Notes under the pieces: generated by a model
Seen by the model: only the letters and a program-made list of their open reading frames with translations
The model's database searches: none
Told to the model about the DNA's origin: nothing
Made by a program: the position numbers and the translations under genes
Origin: Centropus unirufus
Taxonomy: Eukaryota; Chordata; Aves; Cuculiformes; Centropidae
Direction of reading: 5' to 3'
DNA: 64,000 nucleotides
Assembly (NCBI GenBank): GCA_013397695.1
Contig: VYZI01000286.1
Span: 434,001-498,000, forward strand
Shown: piece by piece, positions 12,401-27,400 of the stretch
Numbering within the stretch: the first letter of the stretch is position 1
How the letters are laid out: the number at the start of each line of letters is the position of its first letter

Positions 12401-15400
12401 ACACTGTCAATATATGAGGCCTCTCCTAGGTATACACATCCCTGGAGTGTAAGATACATATGGTGTTTGTTTGTAAATTCTGTCCTGAATGACCTTGTAG
12501 CCCTCTAAAAGTACACATCCTCACCAATTCCATACCACAGACCCTATATCCAGGGAACACCCACACTAGGCTGTAAGAGGAAGGAAAAACAAAACCCCAC
12601 AATAAATTCTGTGCAGGAATTCAGAGCAACAGACCTCCAAATGTCATGGTATTCCCCAGACCAGGATGCCCACTCTTTTGCCTATTTGGAAGTCAATTCT
12701 GTGGAAATTTCTTGTGTTGGACATCTCTGTTTGGGCATATATTAGAATATGCTGGCTTTTTTACTTCACTCTGGCATTATAATGCTTGTGTTGAATATAA
12801 TCAACCACTACAATGCCGATTTTTAATTACTCAACAATTTATATAATTGTTTATTACGTTAACCCAGCACAGGCATAATCACTTAAAGAAATTCTGAAAT
12901 TTTAACATAATTAAAGAATAAACATAATTACCACACTGCATCCCAGAGATCTGGATGAATTAACCTGCCATTTTTTAAAGGTACTCTAACATAAAGATCT
13001 TTGTGAGAGTGTTAACATAAAAAAAACCAGAGGTAACTAAGTAATGGCATCCAGCATCAGAGAAAAACCCCAAGTTAATCACAACAAAACGTTTAAGAGT
13101 TCGACACATCAGTGCTGTTCTGGAAAAGTCCAATTGCACTACTTGGACACAAGAACAATACACGGTGAATGCGGACCAAATTCAATTTAAGAAGAAAACT
13201 AAAACATCACTTCCTAACAAGCATAGCCCTAGCAAAAAAACCAACATCTGACGTCTGCAAAGAGGGAAGCATCTCTTATACCTTTTCTGTTTTAAAACAA
13301 CTACTTGGTGTTGCTAGCCATTCAAAGTTTTTGATGCACAGAGATTAGTGTTTTTTCCCACCCTGCTTGTCAGTTTTGCTTTCTTTCCCTTGTGCTTGTT
13401 TAAAACATTCAATTCCTCTGATGGTCAAGAACAACTCACAAAAAAACAAGATATCATCTCAGGAGCAATTAAGACATTATCAGCAGCTAAAAAACTCCAA
13501 TTAACTTGGCACAATAAAACTTCACTTTAGGTAAAGGTATGCAGGTCAAAGTTCTATATGATTTTCATAGATACAAAGTTCTAAATATAAACTGGTTAAT
13601 GAGTGATAAGGTTTCTTGTCATCCCCCTAAAGCAAAAGAGACTGCTTTTCTTGAGGTCAGCTGTCAGTACCAAGAGACACTGAAAATCTACGCAGTGAAG
13701 TGTCATTTAACACATACATCAATATAATCCTGAATCTACCAAATCTAACAAGATAATGTAAGAAAAGGTGTGAAACACGAATAATGTTACTTACTACTGA
13801 CACCTAGTAGTTTACATTTACGCAGCACGCTTTTTCCTGATCCGTAGCTCCTCCATGTGTCAAGGAAGAGTAATGAATATTCAAGAGTAACTGCACAAGA
13901 CAGCGACCTACCTGTAAGCCTGAAGTAAAAATATCTTGTAGATGTTAATTAAAACTGTTCTAAGGCTGTTGATCTAGAACAGAACAGAAAGAGATCTATA
14001 GGAATATTTTAGTGCCACAACAGAATTTGTTAAAGTTCAAGAGCATAAATGATTTAGAGATCAAGAGAAACAACATTTTATGCTAAACTTCAAAAGTACT
14101 TAAGTTATGCTCCTAAGTTAACAATATTGTGAAGGTTCAGTTCTGGAAGGTGCTGAGACCCCACATTTTTGTTGTTGTCAATATTTACAAGTTCTGTGAA
14201 TTATCTCTCAAAATCAACTCTTTATCTTACAATTCAAAGCAGTTTTAATGTTCTTTATTAATAATAACAACATTCCTAAACATCCATTTCCGTATTCCCA
14301 CCTGTAAGTCAAGAAATAAACAATGGCATTTCAGTTTGAGGACTGTAATCAATTTATATTTCATGTTTTTCCCAGCTGTTCTACTTGAATTGAAGGAAAG
14401 ACTTGATCTGATAGAAGTACAAGTATAACTAGAAAAAAAGTGGAAAAAAAGTAGTTAAACTCCATGGGCTAAGAGATTAAGTAAATTCTGTAAATTAAGC
14501 CATGTTACAGAGATTGCCTGTTAATCAATGAGCAGTAGTTAAGAGATTATTATAACTAAACTCAATTTAGAAAAAGACTAGAAGTTGCGGCATTAAGGCT
14601 ATTAGCTAAGGAATTACTTCAATATCTCAGGGCTTAATAATTCACCTTGTTTAAAAAAAAACAATAACCTTAAACACTAACTAGATGTGTTACTAAAACA
14701 CATGCTCCATTCAGATCACTATTAATGACACCAGTGACAACCAGGTTATACTTTGGGATCCATGAAGTGCAGGAGTTTAGGCTGGAAGCCACTCCACCTC
14801 ATAGTTGCTTTTGATAAGCTTGACTTAAGCAAGGCAACACACTTCTGATTAGTGTCTCCCAGACCAGTAGCGGTAATGTCCTTATCAACATAACTTGTTT
14901 CTTTCACAGAAAGTGAATGCAGCTAGCGAATAGATCTCTTCTGCTGTTGATTTTGGTCCTCTGCTGTTAAAGAAAATTATCTCATGTAAATTCCTTTTCT
15001 AAACTGATGAAGCTTTTCTTTTTTGGAAGACTACTGAAGAATATCACCACTCTGGTGATCCAAAACCTTCTCCTGTTTTCCTGCTTGAATATATGCACAG
15101 GCTGCTTACACTAAATATGATCAATAACACAGCAGTATTATCTTTCAATTTAAACAGCTCTTGTTAATCTTTAGAAAGTGTCTAATGCCATCTCTGGTAG
15201 TCCAAGATCTACAGAGCTTTTCAGTACAATATATTGTCCTGTCCCAAGTTCTGTGCCATTTTGGACTGCTTTGCAAATGTAGTCAAGGTAACTAGCTTAA
15301 AGAGAGGTTACTGTTCCCCAACACTTCATCTAAAGTGTACCACAGGGAACATCTCTGATTTTGAAAGAATTTCTAGTCCCTTTAGTCTATACAAAATTAA

Positions 15401-18400
15401 TCCAATCTGTAGTTCACGTAATACTTCCTGCTTCTTTCAGGAAGGTACAAAAAATATAACAATTTCAGAACAATAAATGTAGTTAAATGACATCAGGTAC
15501 AATACAGTGCATAACGGCAGAAGAAGATGAACTGAGGTGATTAAATAAACTTTGTCAGAACCACACAGCCACCATACAGTATAAGACTTCTGGTCACTGG
15601 CGACCTGTGTCACATTCAATGGTGTCAATGGTATGTATGTTCCACCAAGATGGAATGAAGAAAATAGGAGGCTGCACAGCAGGATAGAGAGTTTAGATAA
15701 CTGTACCAAGATACGGAATTGTAAAATCTATTTTGCACTTAATTCCCCTACATCATTCACAAGACAGCCTTGTTCTTCTCACACTACACACAACATAGTG
15801 TAAAACTGACACTGGCATATACAACTCTATTTACCTGGAATAATCGCAGTAAACCTCAAGTGTCTGAATATCTAATAACAAACCACACCATGGGATCAAA
15901 CGACAATCTGGCAGCTGTTTAAATTTGGAACATCCTGGGATATCATCAACAGGAAAATTCACGACTGTCTTATTGGGGTTTATTAAAAAGCCATACTCAG
16001 GAATACCTGTTGCTAGAGTCCTAAAACAGATATAAACAGTTAGCCTAACTCCCCCCCAACAAAGCACCCCACCACGCTGCAAGACATGTAAGATCGTGCA
16101 TAAAAGGATAGAAACTAAAGAATAAAGGGAAAGATGCTCAACTATTTAGGTTAAGGGACACAATTACAAATGAACAAAACTGAAGTTATCAGAGGTAAAT
16201 AAATGCATAAATAAATAAATTGAGGATGTGAGGATAATGGAGAAAAGCTACTGCAGATTAATGCAAATTAAGAGCATAAGCCAGGAAGCATTTGAGACAA
16301 GCTGCATAAAACACTCCTCATAGAAACCACTAACATCAAAATCACTGGAAAAAGACAGATTAAGTTATTGGTTTTGTAAGTTAACACACATTTATCTGAT
16401 GAAAAGTTTTGTATTTTCTTCACAAAGTTCTCCCTAAGGAGGTTTTCATTGCCAGAACGCCTGCTGACTACACATTGGATCAGCAGAGTCATCTCATGGA
16501 CAAGCAGCGGTTTGTCTTACTTGGCGATGTATTCATGTGCAGGCTTCATCCTTACAAAGAGAGGAAGAGGTAGTCTCTTCTTGTTGGGAAGTAACAGTCA
16601 TCATGTTGTCTCCTCAAAATTAATTTCTTGAGTTCCCCAGTTCTAATACTACATTAGAAAAAAAATGTTGGCACTGCATTTGTGGCAAAGAGTTCATTGG
16701 GTCTGTAAGCAGTTCTGGAAAACTTGCACTGAAGAAGTACCTTGTCCACAGAAAATCAACAGAGCTGGTGTTTATATAGAACAAAGATGCAAATAACTTC
16801 AAAGGGCTATTAGGATAGTACCTGCTACACTACCGTAGGCATGAAAAGATGTTTTAGAGGTTAACAGATTAAGGCATCTCCAGCCTCTGAGTTTGACATA
16901 ATTTCCAGAACTGTAAATCCACACTCTCCTAGAAATTTCTTTCTGTTCTGATCAGGAAATGAGGACAAATGAAGTCTTCAAAGCACATCATCCACTATTT
17001 AGTACAATTCATACTAACTCTAACCAGGAACCTCCTCTGGGGCCTGATTTAAAAAAAGGGGTAGTTCTGAATTACTGTTTGAAAATTTTTGTGTGAGCTG
17101 TACGCTGCCATGCTACTGATATCTTCAAATACTTATCCCAGAATATTAATGACCAGAAAATTCTTAAATTCTTAGCAATATTGGGTCAGAATAAATTTAC
17201 ATTCTTTCCTTGGGAACAGAAGGTAACAGCAGATCTGCTGAACCAAAACATTTTAAGAATCGAGGATATCTTAATAATTTGAGGAAAAACGGTCACAAAA
17301 TCCAACTGGTGGCTGCTTTGTTTAGTCTGCACTATTAATTGCTGCTAGAACCTCTGTCAAGGTCAGTAGTTAGGCTCCTGATCCAAACTTCAACAGGAAT
17401 CCTCTACCATCAGAGCTGCAACAGATTGTTAGTTGACCATCAAGAATGTAGCTATTAGGATTCTTCCCAGGCACAGGCTACTAGCAAGGACTCCAGAACA
17501 GCCCTTGATTATTAACCTGTAAAACAAATAAATCTACATGTACAAACATAAATAAAGATTAAAAAGAATTACTTAGAAAGGGTTAATGTTCATTACTTTG
17601 AAGACTATGTCTTTAATAGCATACCTCAGGAAAGTTCTTGCCTGCATTAAATGTGGCGTAACCAGCAAAAAGTCATCAATGAGACGTATTAGGAGGCTGT
17701 AATCAAGAAGAAATTGATACTTTTTTATGTAATCCTTTCAAATTTTTGCCATACTTAACAGAGCAACAATGGGCCCATTTCAATTCATAAGAAGGTAGTC
17801 ATGGAGGGAGATGTGTCAATGAAGTTAATCTTCGGGGTTCAGGTCAGGCCTAAAGATCCTAATCTGGGATTCAGCTGGGGATCAGCTTGTATGGAGGCAA
17901 AAGGGACCCGAAGTTTTTACAGCTAATAAGACGGTAGAACTTTTATCAGGCTAGTTTTCTGTCAAGATCCTAAGAAAGCACAAGCAGGGCACAAAGACTT
18001 ACGTAGAAGATGTACAAAGAACCACACAGGGCATCAAACAAGAACCAGCATACTCAGAAAAAAACCTGCAATAAATCTGAGATCTTGACTAAAATGTTAA
18101 GATTTACAGATGGTGATTTGAAAAGCCCTCAGGGAGGAGCCTGGAATATCAGAAAGCCTGTAATGAACACCTCATCTTGACCGAGGACAAAAGAACACAG
18201 ATGTTGTGGGAATGGGTGTGAGAAAACTGCAAAGTTTCTTAGATGTGCAAGAACCGCTTCTCGGACTCTTTGCAGCATCGTTAAATACTCTCTTTGTAAG
18301 AAAAGTCTCCTACCCACAGATCTCAGGAAACTTCAGTAATTTTCTTCCCAATCTATGGCAAACAGAAATTCCCCAACAAAACAACCACAGTGACACTGAA

Positions 18401-21400
18401 GTTGCGGAGATGTTTGTGTGTACCACACTCCCAATGAAGAGCTGGAAATCCTTGAAATTCAAAATTAAACTTCAGAGAAAATGGCTAACAGATGTACCAT
18501 ATCTGATGTACCATATATTCTGCATTACTATAGTAGAGCACAGAAAAAAGCATCCATACCCATCCTGCTGTACTCCACACAGCAATTTGTTTTCCATGTC
18601 TCCATAGCATAAACTACAAAGTAGGGTTGACAAAATGGAGCCCTGTGGAATTCCACAGCACTGCAAGTAGTACCTGATAAGGAATAAAAGAATAATTAAA
18701 AAAAAATTAAAAATCAAAATATGCAACAAGAAGATTCCAGTTGCCATAAAACATTTACTTATTTTCTTCAAGTATAACATGTATGTCCCAATAAGAAAAA
18801 TGCTACATGCTTGCTAGTCAGCCTTATTTATATTTGTTCTTTCCTCTAGGAATAAAGGTATTTTTTCCAAGAGCAAGAAGCTATTCATTTGCACAAACCT
18901 CACTTTAAAATCACGAGTCTTTGCTTTCAAGACAGTGTAGACATTTGCCACCTAGAGGCAAAACGTGTATACCAGACCACCATTTCTAGAAGAAATCTGC
19001 ATTACTACCATCTATAACATCTAATTCCTAATTTTGGTGTTGCAAACAATTTTAACTCCTATTGCTACTGCCTTCTATTTTTATTGTAGCTTGCCAAACA
19101 GCAAAGTCATGCAGAAAACCTTAAATTTTGCACTTTAAGGAAATGACTAGCAAGGCTTTTGCATGATTGCTTGGATGACACCTTGCTTTTATTCACCACT
19201 ACAGATCCCAACATTTTAATGTATTTTTTTTTCTTGAACTACAGCTGCAGTTCTAAATTAAGAAGGTTACATATTTATAGAATAATGCATTCCGTGTATG
19301 GTTAATGTGATCCAGGTGGGAAAGCAAATTTTTTTTCAAATATAAATTTCATTCCAAACTCTTCTTGCTTTTTTGGAGCTTAAACTGCTAAATAGATTTC
19401 AAATTGACATGAAACAAAAATCTTTAAAAAAAACTATCAAAAATTCCCTGAGCCAGTTAAAACTATTCTGCTTAGCAGAAACGAACAACCAATCAAAAAA
19501 TCCACACATACTATACAAAATAAAATCAAGTTCTTTTTTCACCTGTTCCCAATCTCCAGGATGTTGTTATGTATCATTTGAAGAAAAAACGTAAACAGGC
19601 TGGAACTTGTCTCATTAAAAGTTAAACTCTAAAAATGGGACAAAACCAAACAAGATTTGTACTTTAGAAATGTACGTAATCTAAAAATATAGCATAAATT
19701 TAAAAGATACATGGAAACCTTCATGAAAAGTTAAGTCTGTCTGTCACAGTTCAAACCCTTAAAGTAAGAAACCAAACACCTAAATCCAAGATCTGAAACT
19801 AACAAGATGCTCGCATCTAAAAAGTGAAAGGTGCAGTTCTTTAGGCTTGTTCTGCTTTAGGAGAAAGCCACTTTTGATTAGTGGTACGCGGGAAAACAGT
19901 TAAATGTAACATCTAAAATCATATGAAGTGCTGGTACATTATAATGGATTGTTATAATCCATGACACCTTGTGCTTTTGGATACTTTCTGTCCTGCAGGA
20001 CAACTTCTGTAACTGACTTGTACTTCTAATGATTCCCCAAAACGGATACACTTGTCAGTTCTGCTGCAAGACATTCTTAGCATATTACAAACATGACTGT
20101 CTAGCCGTTATTTATGATGCTTTCTATGTTAAAAATTGTCCAATAAAAATAATTTAGAGCAATTTAAATCACTTTAAGAACAACTTCATAAGGCTAAAGC
20201 AAAATTACTTCCCGTTTGCCTAGATTAGACATCAATCAGCTTCTGATAAAGCCATGTGCAATTATGATTATTTGTGTGAAAAGCTAATGTGATGTACCCG
20301 TGGGGCACACAACCAGGCTGACATGATACTTTTTCAGAACACTTTTCCTTTTATAAGTAATGACTCACACACCCCCCATAGGAATTGTTTTCAAATGTAA
20401 TGTATTTTGAAATAGAATGCTCTTGTTCCTGTAATAACTAGCATAGTTATCTCAATCAGATGTCCACTGGAAAACAGAACAAAATAAAACCTATGTACAC
20501 ATCTCCACAGATGCAGCCAGTTCTCATTTTCATCTGCATACTCATTAGGCTCTTTGTGTTTTGTAGGATCATAGAGTTGTGCACCACCCACACAGTCTAT
20601 TCTACTCCTATGTCCATAGATGTATACAAGAGCATTTTGCTGCTGTGTTTAGCATAAGTAACCCTACACCAAAATCTTCCACTGGCAAGTTGGAATAAAT
20701 ATAAAATTAAATATGAAGTATCCTGTGAGAAAATATTTGTCCGGTCATTTGATGCTCAGGAATCTTGTACATTGTTATCATGGAATATCATCATGCCAAG
20801 CAATAAAATACATTATGAAACTGACTGAGCATATAATGTAGTTCTCTATCTTTTTCTGTCATGCTCCTTGCACAGAAGGAAGTCCTGAGAACAAACAGTT
20901 GGAATTAGTATAGTTCTCAGCACCACAAGAATTAAAACAGAAGTATGCATGCTTCTTGTAACATAACATCAGACGGAGTAAATTTACATTGCCTACAAAT
21001 TTTAACCGAAATTGAATTCATGGAATGTATGAAATCTCCTAAAAAACACCCCAAACAAGAGGTAATCATGTTTTGTTCTGCATTTAAACTCTTCTAAGGA
21101 AGAGTTCCTTCTTATCAACCTTGACAGGTAATGATTAAAGTAAGCTTTTTTAAAAAAAAATAATAGTTTTCCTATTCTGTGCAGTTTGCTATTTCAGATG
21201 CCACATCTATTTCCTTAGCTATCAAGCTTAGAATATATTTTGCTCAGTATTACTTCTGTATGTCTTGGAGATAGCAAACGCTGAAGCCTTCCTTTACTAG
21301 ATAGCTAAATTATCCCTTGAGAACTGTTGCAACACACAATGGAATTAGGAAAGAAAAGGAAAACACTGTTAAAATTAAAATCTGAGACAACAATGAGAAA

Positions 21401-24400
21401 ACCTGGGAAAAGTCTGGATAAATATCTTGTCAGATTTCTTGTCTGGTGCCTGTTAAAAATATCAGAAAAGAGATTACAAAAATCTTTCTACCAAAGGTGG
21501 AAACCTAATCTTCCTCCAGTTCTTCCGTAGCTTCCTTTTTCAGTTGAAAAGAAGCCTCCTAATAGTTACCTGTTCAACTACTATTGCATTTCGCAATGAA
21601 GCATCCTCCTGAAGCTGGGACACAAACTGCTTCATATCTGGCATAAAATCCTTGAAAGTAGAAACCTGTATATTGAGTGTAAAGAAATAAATGACAAAAG
21701 CAACAAGAAACTCCATACCAGACTCTTTGATTCCATGGAAGTAAAAGGGCCAGCCTTATTGCATTGTTTTAATTCAACAATTCCACTATTGGTAAAATTA
21801 AATATCTCCTTTACATATCCCTATTTCCACATGGCATTTATCTTTATTTTTACTGATGTTGAGTAAAAAGTGTAAAAAGAGTAAAAAGAAGCTTTCCTAC
21901 CTCAGGAAAATATCTAAAACCATTAAACAAACGTTTATGAAGTAATTGCCTGTTTCAAATTGTGAATTAAAAAAGCTTAAACAAAAATATTTCTTGGACT
22001 AAAATGCATCTACAGCAGCAAATAGAAGAAATTGTCAAATCATACATGTCTCCTGTAGAGCCTCCTGGCTTTTCCACTTGTAATCATAATCACGGCATAG
22101 CGCCGTATGCAGTAGACAGTTCTTTTCTCAGGTTTCAAGATATGTGAAATCACTTCCACAAGTTTCTTGTGAGGAATGGTATCATAAGCTCTGGACACAT
22201 CAGCCTGAAATAGAAGAAATATCTTCCATTATGTATCCATCACTATGACACTGTTTACAGTGATGCTATGAAAAAAGTGTTGTAGTATGTAAACAAGAGT
22301 GATCTATATATCACATATTAGTATAATTATTACATCATGCAGTCCACATTTGTGACAAAACAAAACCTCATTGCTTATCTGCAAAACCTTCCCTCTCTCA
22401 CCAATGATTTTTCCCTTACACAGGATAATCAAGCCATCAGTTTTAGCACAATTCTTGTTATTAACAGAAGATGATACAATATGCAACCTCGAATCTAACA
22501 CTAAACAATCATTTAAGTAAATGCCAGCATTTTTGTACATTTAAATATTTTGAGAAAACTTCCTTTCCGTATGATCATGAAGGTAGCGTCTGAGGCTTTT
22601 GGAAAGTAGGAAATCCAGATGTTTTGCTGTTCCTAAACCTACTACCGCAATTTTAACTCTGCTTTTCCTCGTCATAGTCAAAATTCAAAACCTTCTGAAG
22701 AAGCAACAGTGTTAGGAGAACTATGTCAGTGATACAATTCTTTGGCTTGAAAGATACAATCACTGAAAGTAATTACAGGACAGGAAGACAACAGATATAT
22801 GAGGACAGGAGAGGAGCCCCACTATAATATTAATAAAACTGTGGAATTTACATAGATCTATATAAATTGCCCCTATTCAAAGCTATGAACAAAAGGTTGG
22901 CTGCTAGACAGCTGGAAATCGAAAGTGTTACAAAAACGCTCCTTCAAACAGTGGGATATGACAGGCACTTATTTTTTTCAAGTGGGAGAAGACACTGGTC
23001 CGAGAGACATTAAAGCTCAATTGTTCATTTTCAACAGACTTATGAGAAAGTGATAGAAGAGACCTGCTTTTAAAAAGATGCTGAATGTATCCAATTGCAC
23101 ATAGCTAGTTTTTCATGTTTTCCCCTTTGAGAAAATGGGCCCAAAAGCATATTTGAGGGTTTTTTTTTGTCCCATTTTTATACCTCTTTAAATGTAACTA
23201 CATGTGCAGAAGCAAGAGCTGCCACATAATAGAGAGAAAAATTTCCAAGCAGAGGAAGCAGTACTGCAGGGACACCCCTCCCACCTCAAAAAACTACCAA
23301 CAACTCACACCCAAAAAAAACCAACCAGAGACTGTTAGGTATGCACAAAAGTTTATTTTGAAAAAGAGATCATTATGCACAGCTATTAAAGTTATAAAAA
23401 TAGGCTTTCTAGACTTTAAAGGCTGACACTGAAAGTTAGTGTGAATATGTACTTAAAAATACATACCTTTACATAGTAGAAATGAGGAATTTCACCATCT
23501 GATTCAAGCACCTTTGTAACAAACTTCTTCCATGTCTTGTAGATATCATCTTTCCCAAACACTGAAGAGCCAATAAAACTGGCATTCATAGTCCGCTCAT
23601 AATTTAACACGCTAAACAGATTTTTTAGTCGAGTGTTGTAGTGTTGCATCTAAAAAAAGACCAAAGAGAAACACCTCAAAGTATGTTGAAATATTAACTT
23701 CTCTGCAATACATAGATTTCATGTTTAGATGAAATCTGAGATTGAATTTGTATATTTACTATATTATTTTGGTCAACTGCAGCTTTCAGAAAGCCTGAAT
23801 ACAGCTGCAGTACTTATTGGAAGTGACAAAACAGCCTCAGAGTGGGGCTTTTGTGGTACATTTATATCCTATGGAAAAGTCTTTTTTTTTCTCGACTCTT
23901 GAAAATCAAGGTGTCATGGTTATAGAGACACACAGATGAGCTCCAGCAAATAAAACCACCACCAATTAGAAGGTAACTTCTTAAATATCGTAGCTGGAGA
24001 TTATCACCACAGCAAGAAAAGCAAAAAGAGCACGTCCCCAAAGACATTAGGCTAACTCCAGCTGCACCATCAGTTGAGCCTCTACAGGTAGGTTATGCAA
24101 GTACATTAGCAAAGATTTAATTCTCAGCTATGGGAATAGTAAAATACCCCAGAGTGGCAGTGAAATCACTCAGGCTGATTAGCTCTGCAAACACCTTGAG
24201 GAAAAAAAGATTATTGATAGCCCTGGCAGCAAAAGAATGTTGAATGGGCAAGCCACTCTACCAAAGAAAATAAACAGACTGCACACAAAGCATACTTATG
24301 AATCAGTAACTTCAGACAAATCCTCCAAAATGCATACACAGAACATAAAAGGTTTCTTACTCGCAACGGCAGTGTTGTGGTTGTGATAGGGATACAGTGA

Positions 24401-27400
24401 AACTACTAGTAAGTACTGGAAGCATTCCAACTAATCTGAAAACATTTATTTTCTCACTGAAAAAAATCAATTGCAGGTTTTTAGTGAAAATCTAAAAATA
24501 AAACAATAAAAAATGTTTAGTGCATCACTGCCACTGCCTCCAGAACAACTTAATGCAACATCACTGTTCCACATGAGGCAAGTAATTATGTTCATTCATT
24601 AGCAGATCTTGCAAATTAACTTCCAAATTAACTGCGGGCATATTCTCAAATCTGACAATCTGATTGCCACCGAAGAAGTAACACTTCAGAACAGCTTTTA
24701 GTGGATATCCTGAAAATCTGGTCTGGTATCGTAAACAGAACACTAAGTACTGAGAAGCCATTGACCTCTCGCCCATTTGGGGAACATTTATCTTGTGCAG
24801 CAAATGGAATTCAGCCTTATGGAAGAACAATTAATGCAGTCATGCAAGAGAGTGAAACTGGGTTCCCACTGTGCCCTGTGGTTAACTGGCCTGTTAAATG
24901 GATTATTCTGTGCCCTGCTGGTTGTGTCTCTGTTCCCACGCTGCAGTCATTCCCAGCTTCCTTCCTACCTCCCTACTATGCATGATCCACCTTTCTTGCC
25001 CTTCTCAGACCGTCTTCTTTAACACACCCAGTTCACCCGTTTGGCCCCCTGTAATTCTGGAACTGGAGTTTGATAGAAATTAAGCACTGCAAAGGGAGAA
25101 GCTGAATTGCAACAGGTAGACTCATTCAGTCATTCTGATTGGAACCTTCCAGCTCACCATGTTAAAACTAGTTTTAGGTAACTTAAAAACCCTCACACAC
25201 CCAGATAAAAAAATTAGGAATATAAAAACCTTCTTTTCTCTGCTTCCCCTGTTGAGTGGTCGTGGTTCAACAACACCACTCATTTTTACTATAGGTCTCA
25301 ACCCATTGGCTTTGGGAATGAACCGGAGCTTTGATGCCATAGGAACATTTTTCTCTTGACGGATAGCTTCAACTTCCTCTGAAGACAAGGCCCGTAGATG
25401 TACTTTGGCAAAATGGTTTCTAAAATACAAAGAGGCATTTAGTGTAAGCAACAGCAAAGGCAGCAAGTTCCAATATTTACTTTTTATGACAACTGAAGCC
25501 AAATATTTTACTAAGAAGATAATTACAAATACTTACCACTGCAAAAAGTGACACTGAATTTCAGAACAATTTCACAGTACATTAATGAAAATGTAGTACA
25601 ATAATAGGAGAGTGCACATCTCTTCTTGATGCAAACTAAGATAATAAAAAAATACTAACACATTAATTGAGTATAGATCAGCTAAGTGCCTTTGAACATC
25701 ATTTTTTTTATGCAGGACAACAGGAAACTGGATCATTCTCATGGTTTCAGAAGGTTGAAAGACATTAACAACTCATCATCATCCATCAACATCCATCCAC
25801 TGAATGGAACCTTCTGAAAACTATGTTCATATTCAGGGATGGACTTAAGACACTGCAATGGGCTCTCCTACTCCCACGTTTAGGGGACCTGCTACTTAGT
25901 AAAAGTTAAGAGTGAACTGAGGTACTAAGATACATATACAACGTAAGGGCATTTAGGCATCTCCCTGCCCACAGCACGGGGTTTGGAACTAGATGATCTT
26001 CAAGGTCCCCTCCAGCCCAAACCATTCTGTGATTTTATTATCCCATGAGCAGGTGTTACCTAAAGCAAACAGTGGAGAATAATGAGGAATGGAAGGCTCT
26101 CAAACCACAGGTTCTGAGCATCATCAAGTTCATTTTACCAGGAAACGTGTTTTCCCCTCAGACAAACCCCTCAGGGTTCACAGTTTGGCACATCTTAGTC
26201 CAAATCCAGACTTTCTCAGGCAATGAGACAGGAAAAGTGGTACAGCTAGAGATCGCTGTTGTTTATGACGACTTGGATACTTTCCTGTGTGGCAAGGGCA
26301 GAGAGGTTGCAGTCCTTACAAAAGACAGATGGTGTCACCACGGCACTGGGCATGTTATTCTTAAAACCTAACTTTGTATTCAATGGGCCATGTGACTTGA
26401 ACCAACTGTATCATTAAATACTGAATTTTCTTAGCAAAGAATAAGTGCTACTTTTGATTTGGGGAATGAAGCTTCAAAAAAGAATTAAAAGTTGTCTGTC
26501 TGCAAGAAGTCTAACATACTCTTACCTCCACTCATACAGTAAGACAAACAGATTCAGATCCCATCCTAGAACTGTATTCAGCAGCCTTGGGTGGGATCCT
26601 GTGTAGGCAGATCTACCCATACAGACAGTCCTTCAGCATGGGGATTTACTCCCTAATGACAATGCAGTGCAAAGGTGAGATCATGAATAAAGTCCAAGTC
26701 CACTCAGTCCAGCCTGTTTCATTCATCCTCTTCATCCCACAGGAGAATCCAAAAGAACTGGAAAGGCACCAGTGGCTATGCTTGGCTGTGAAGACCTTCC
26801 TGAGAGCTAGCTCAGAGCAATCACAGCAAGCAGCTCCAGTTGAAGATGAGGAAGAACCAGGGCAGCCACAGAACAGTCATTAGGGCAACAACTGAGGCCA
26901 CCAGATACTCTTCCTCCAGGAAAGACGGAATTAACTCAACAGTCATTGGCACTGATTCACCAACAGTAACTCAAAACACTGCCTAGGTAAGAAGGGATGG
27001 TTCCTGGAGAATGTGAAAATGGCTAAGGAAGTACAGGAAGCCCCAAACAGCTTTTTCACACTACCTCTAACCTCCCATTTGTCTTCTCCCCTGTGAAGTG
27101 GGCAGCGTACCTCCCGTATGAACGCCGTAAACTGGACTAGTAGACCTCACATTGCCCAGCACACTCAAAAAGGCAGAGTGCTGAAAGCCTTGTGAATGAA
27201 GCCAAAGCGCAGCTCCTGGGGTTAGACTAAAAGTACCCGTAGCTACATAACCTGTATGCATGCAGCAGTACTTCCATGGGCTACTTCCCCAGTTCCCAGG
27301 AATCTGCAGCTCAGGGATTTCCTGAGGCAGAAGTGAGAAGCAGGGAAGCGCCTGGGGAGGCAATCAGAAGAAACAAGATCCATCCAGATTAGGGTCTTCT

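Larger units (their letters stand above)
16021..21569 (-). other. TERT introns 7-10
   Basis: Four introns interrupted only by exons 8, 9 and 10: 16021-17624, 17697-18559, 18674-19542 and 19629-21569. They are AT-rich with short homopolymers. I recognised no transposon end or RNA gene. Confidence 0.5.

Noticed and set aside
13800..13911. Minus-strand peptide with GSGKS resembling a P-loop
   Set aside because: Lies in TERT intron 12/13 sequence right after the exon 13 donor, is short and interrupted, and has no other nucleotide-binding motif.
23467..23649. ATG at the start of TERT exon 5 as an alternative gene start
   Set aside because: It is the first codon of an internal exon with a good acceptor and phase-0 continuity to exon 4.
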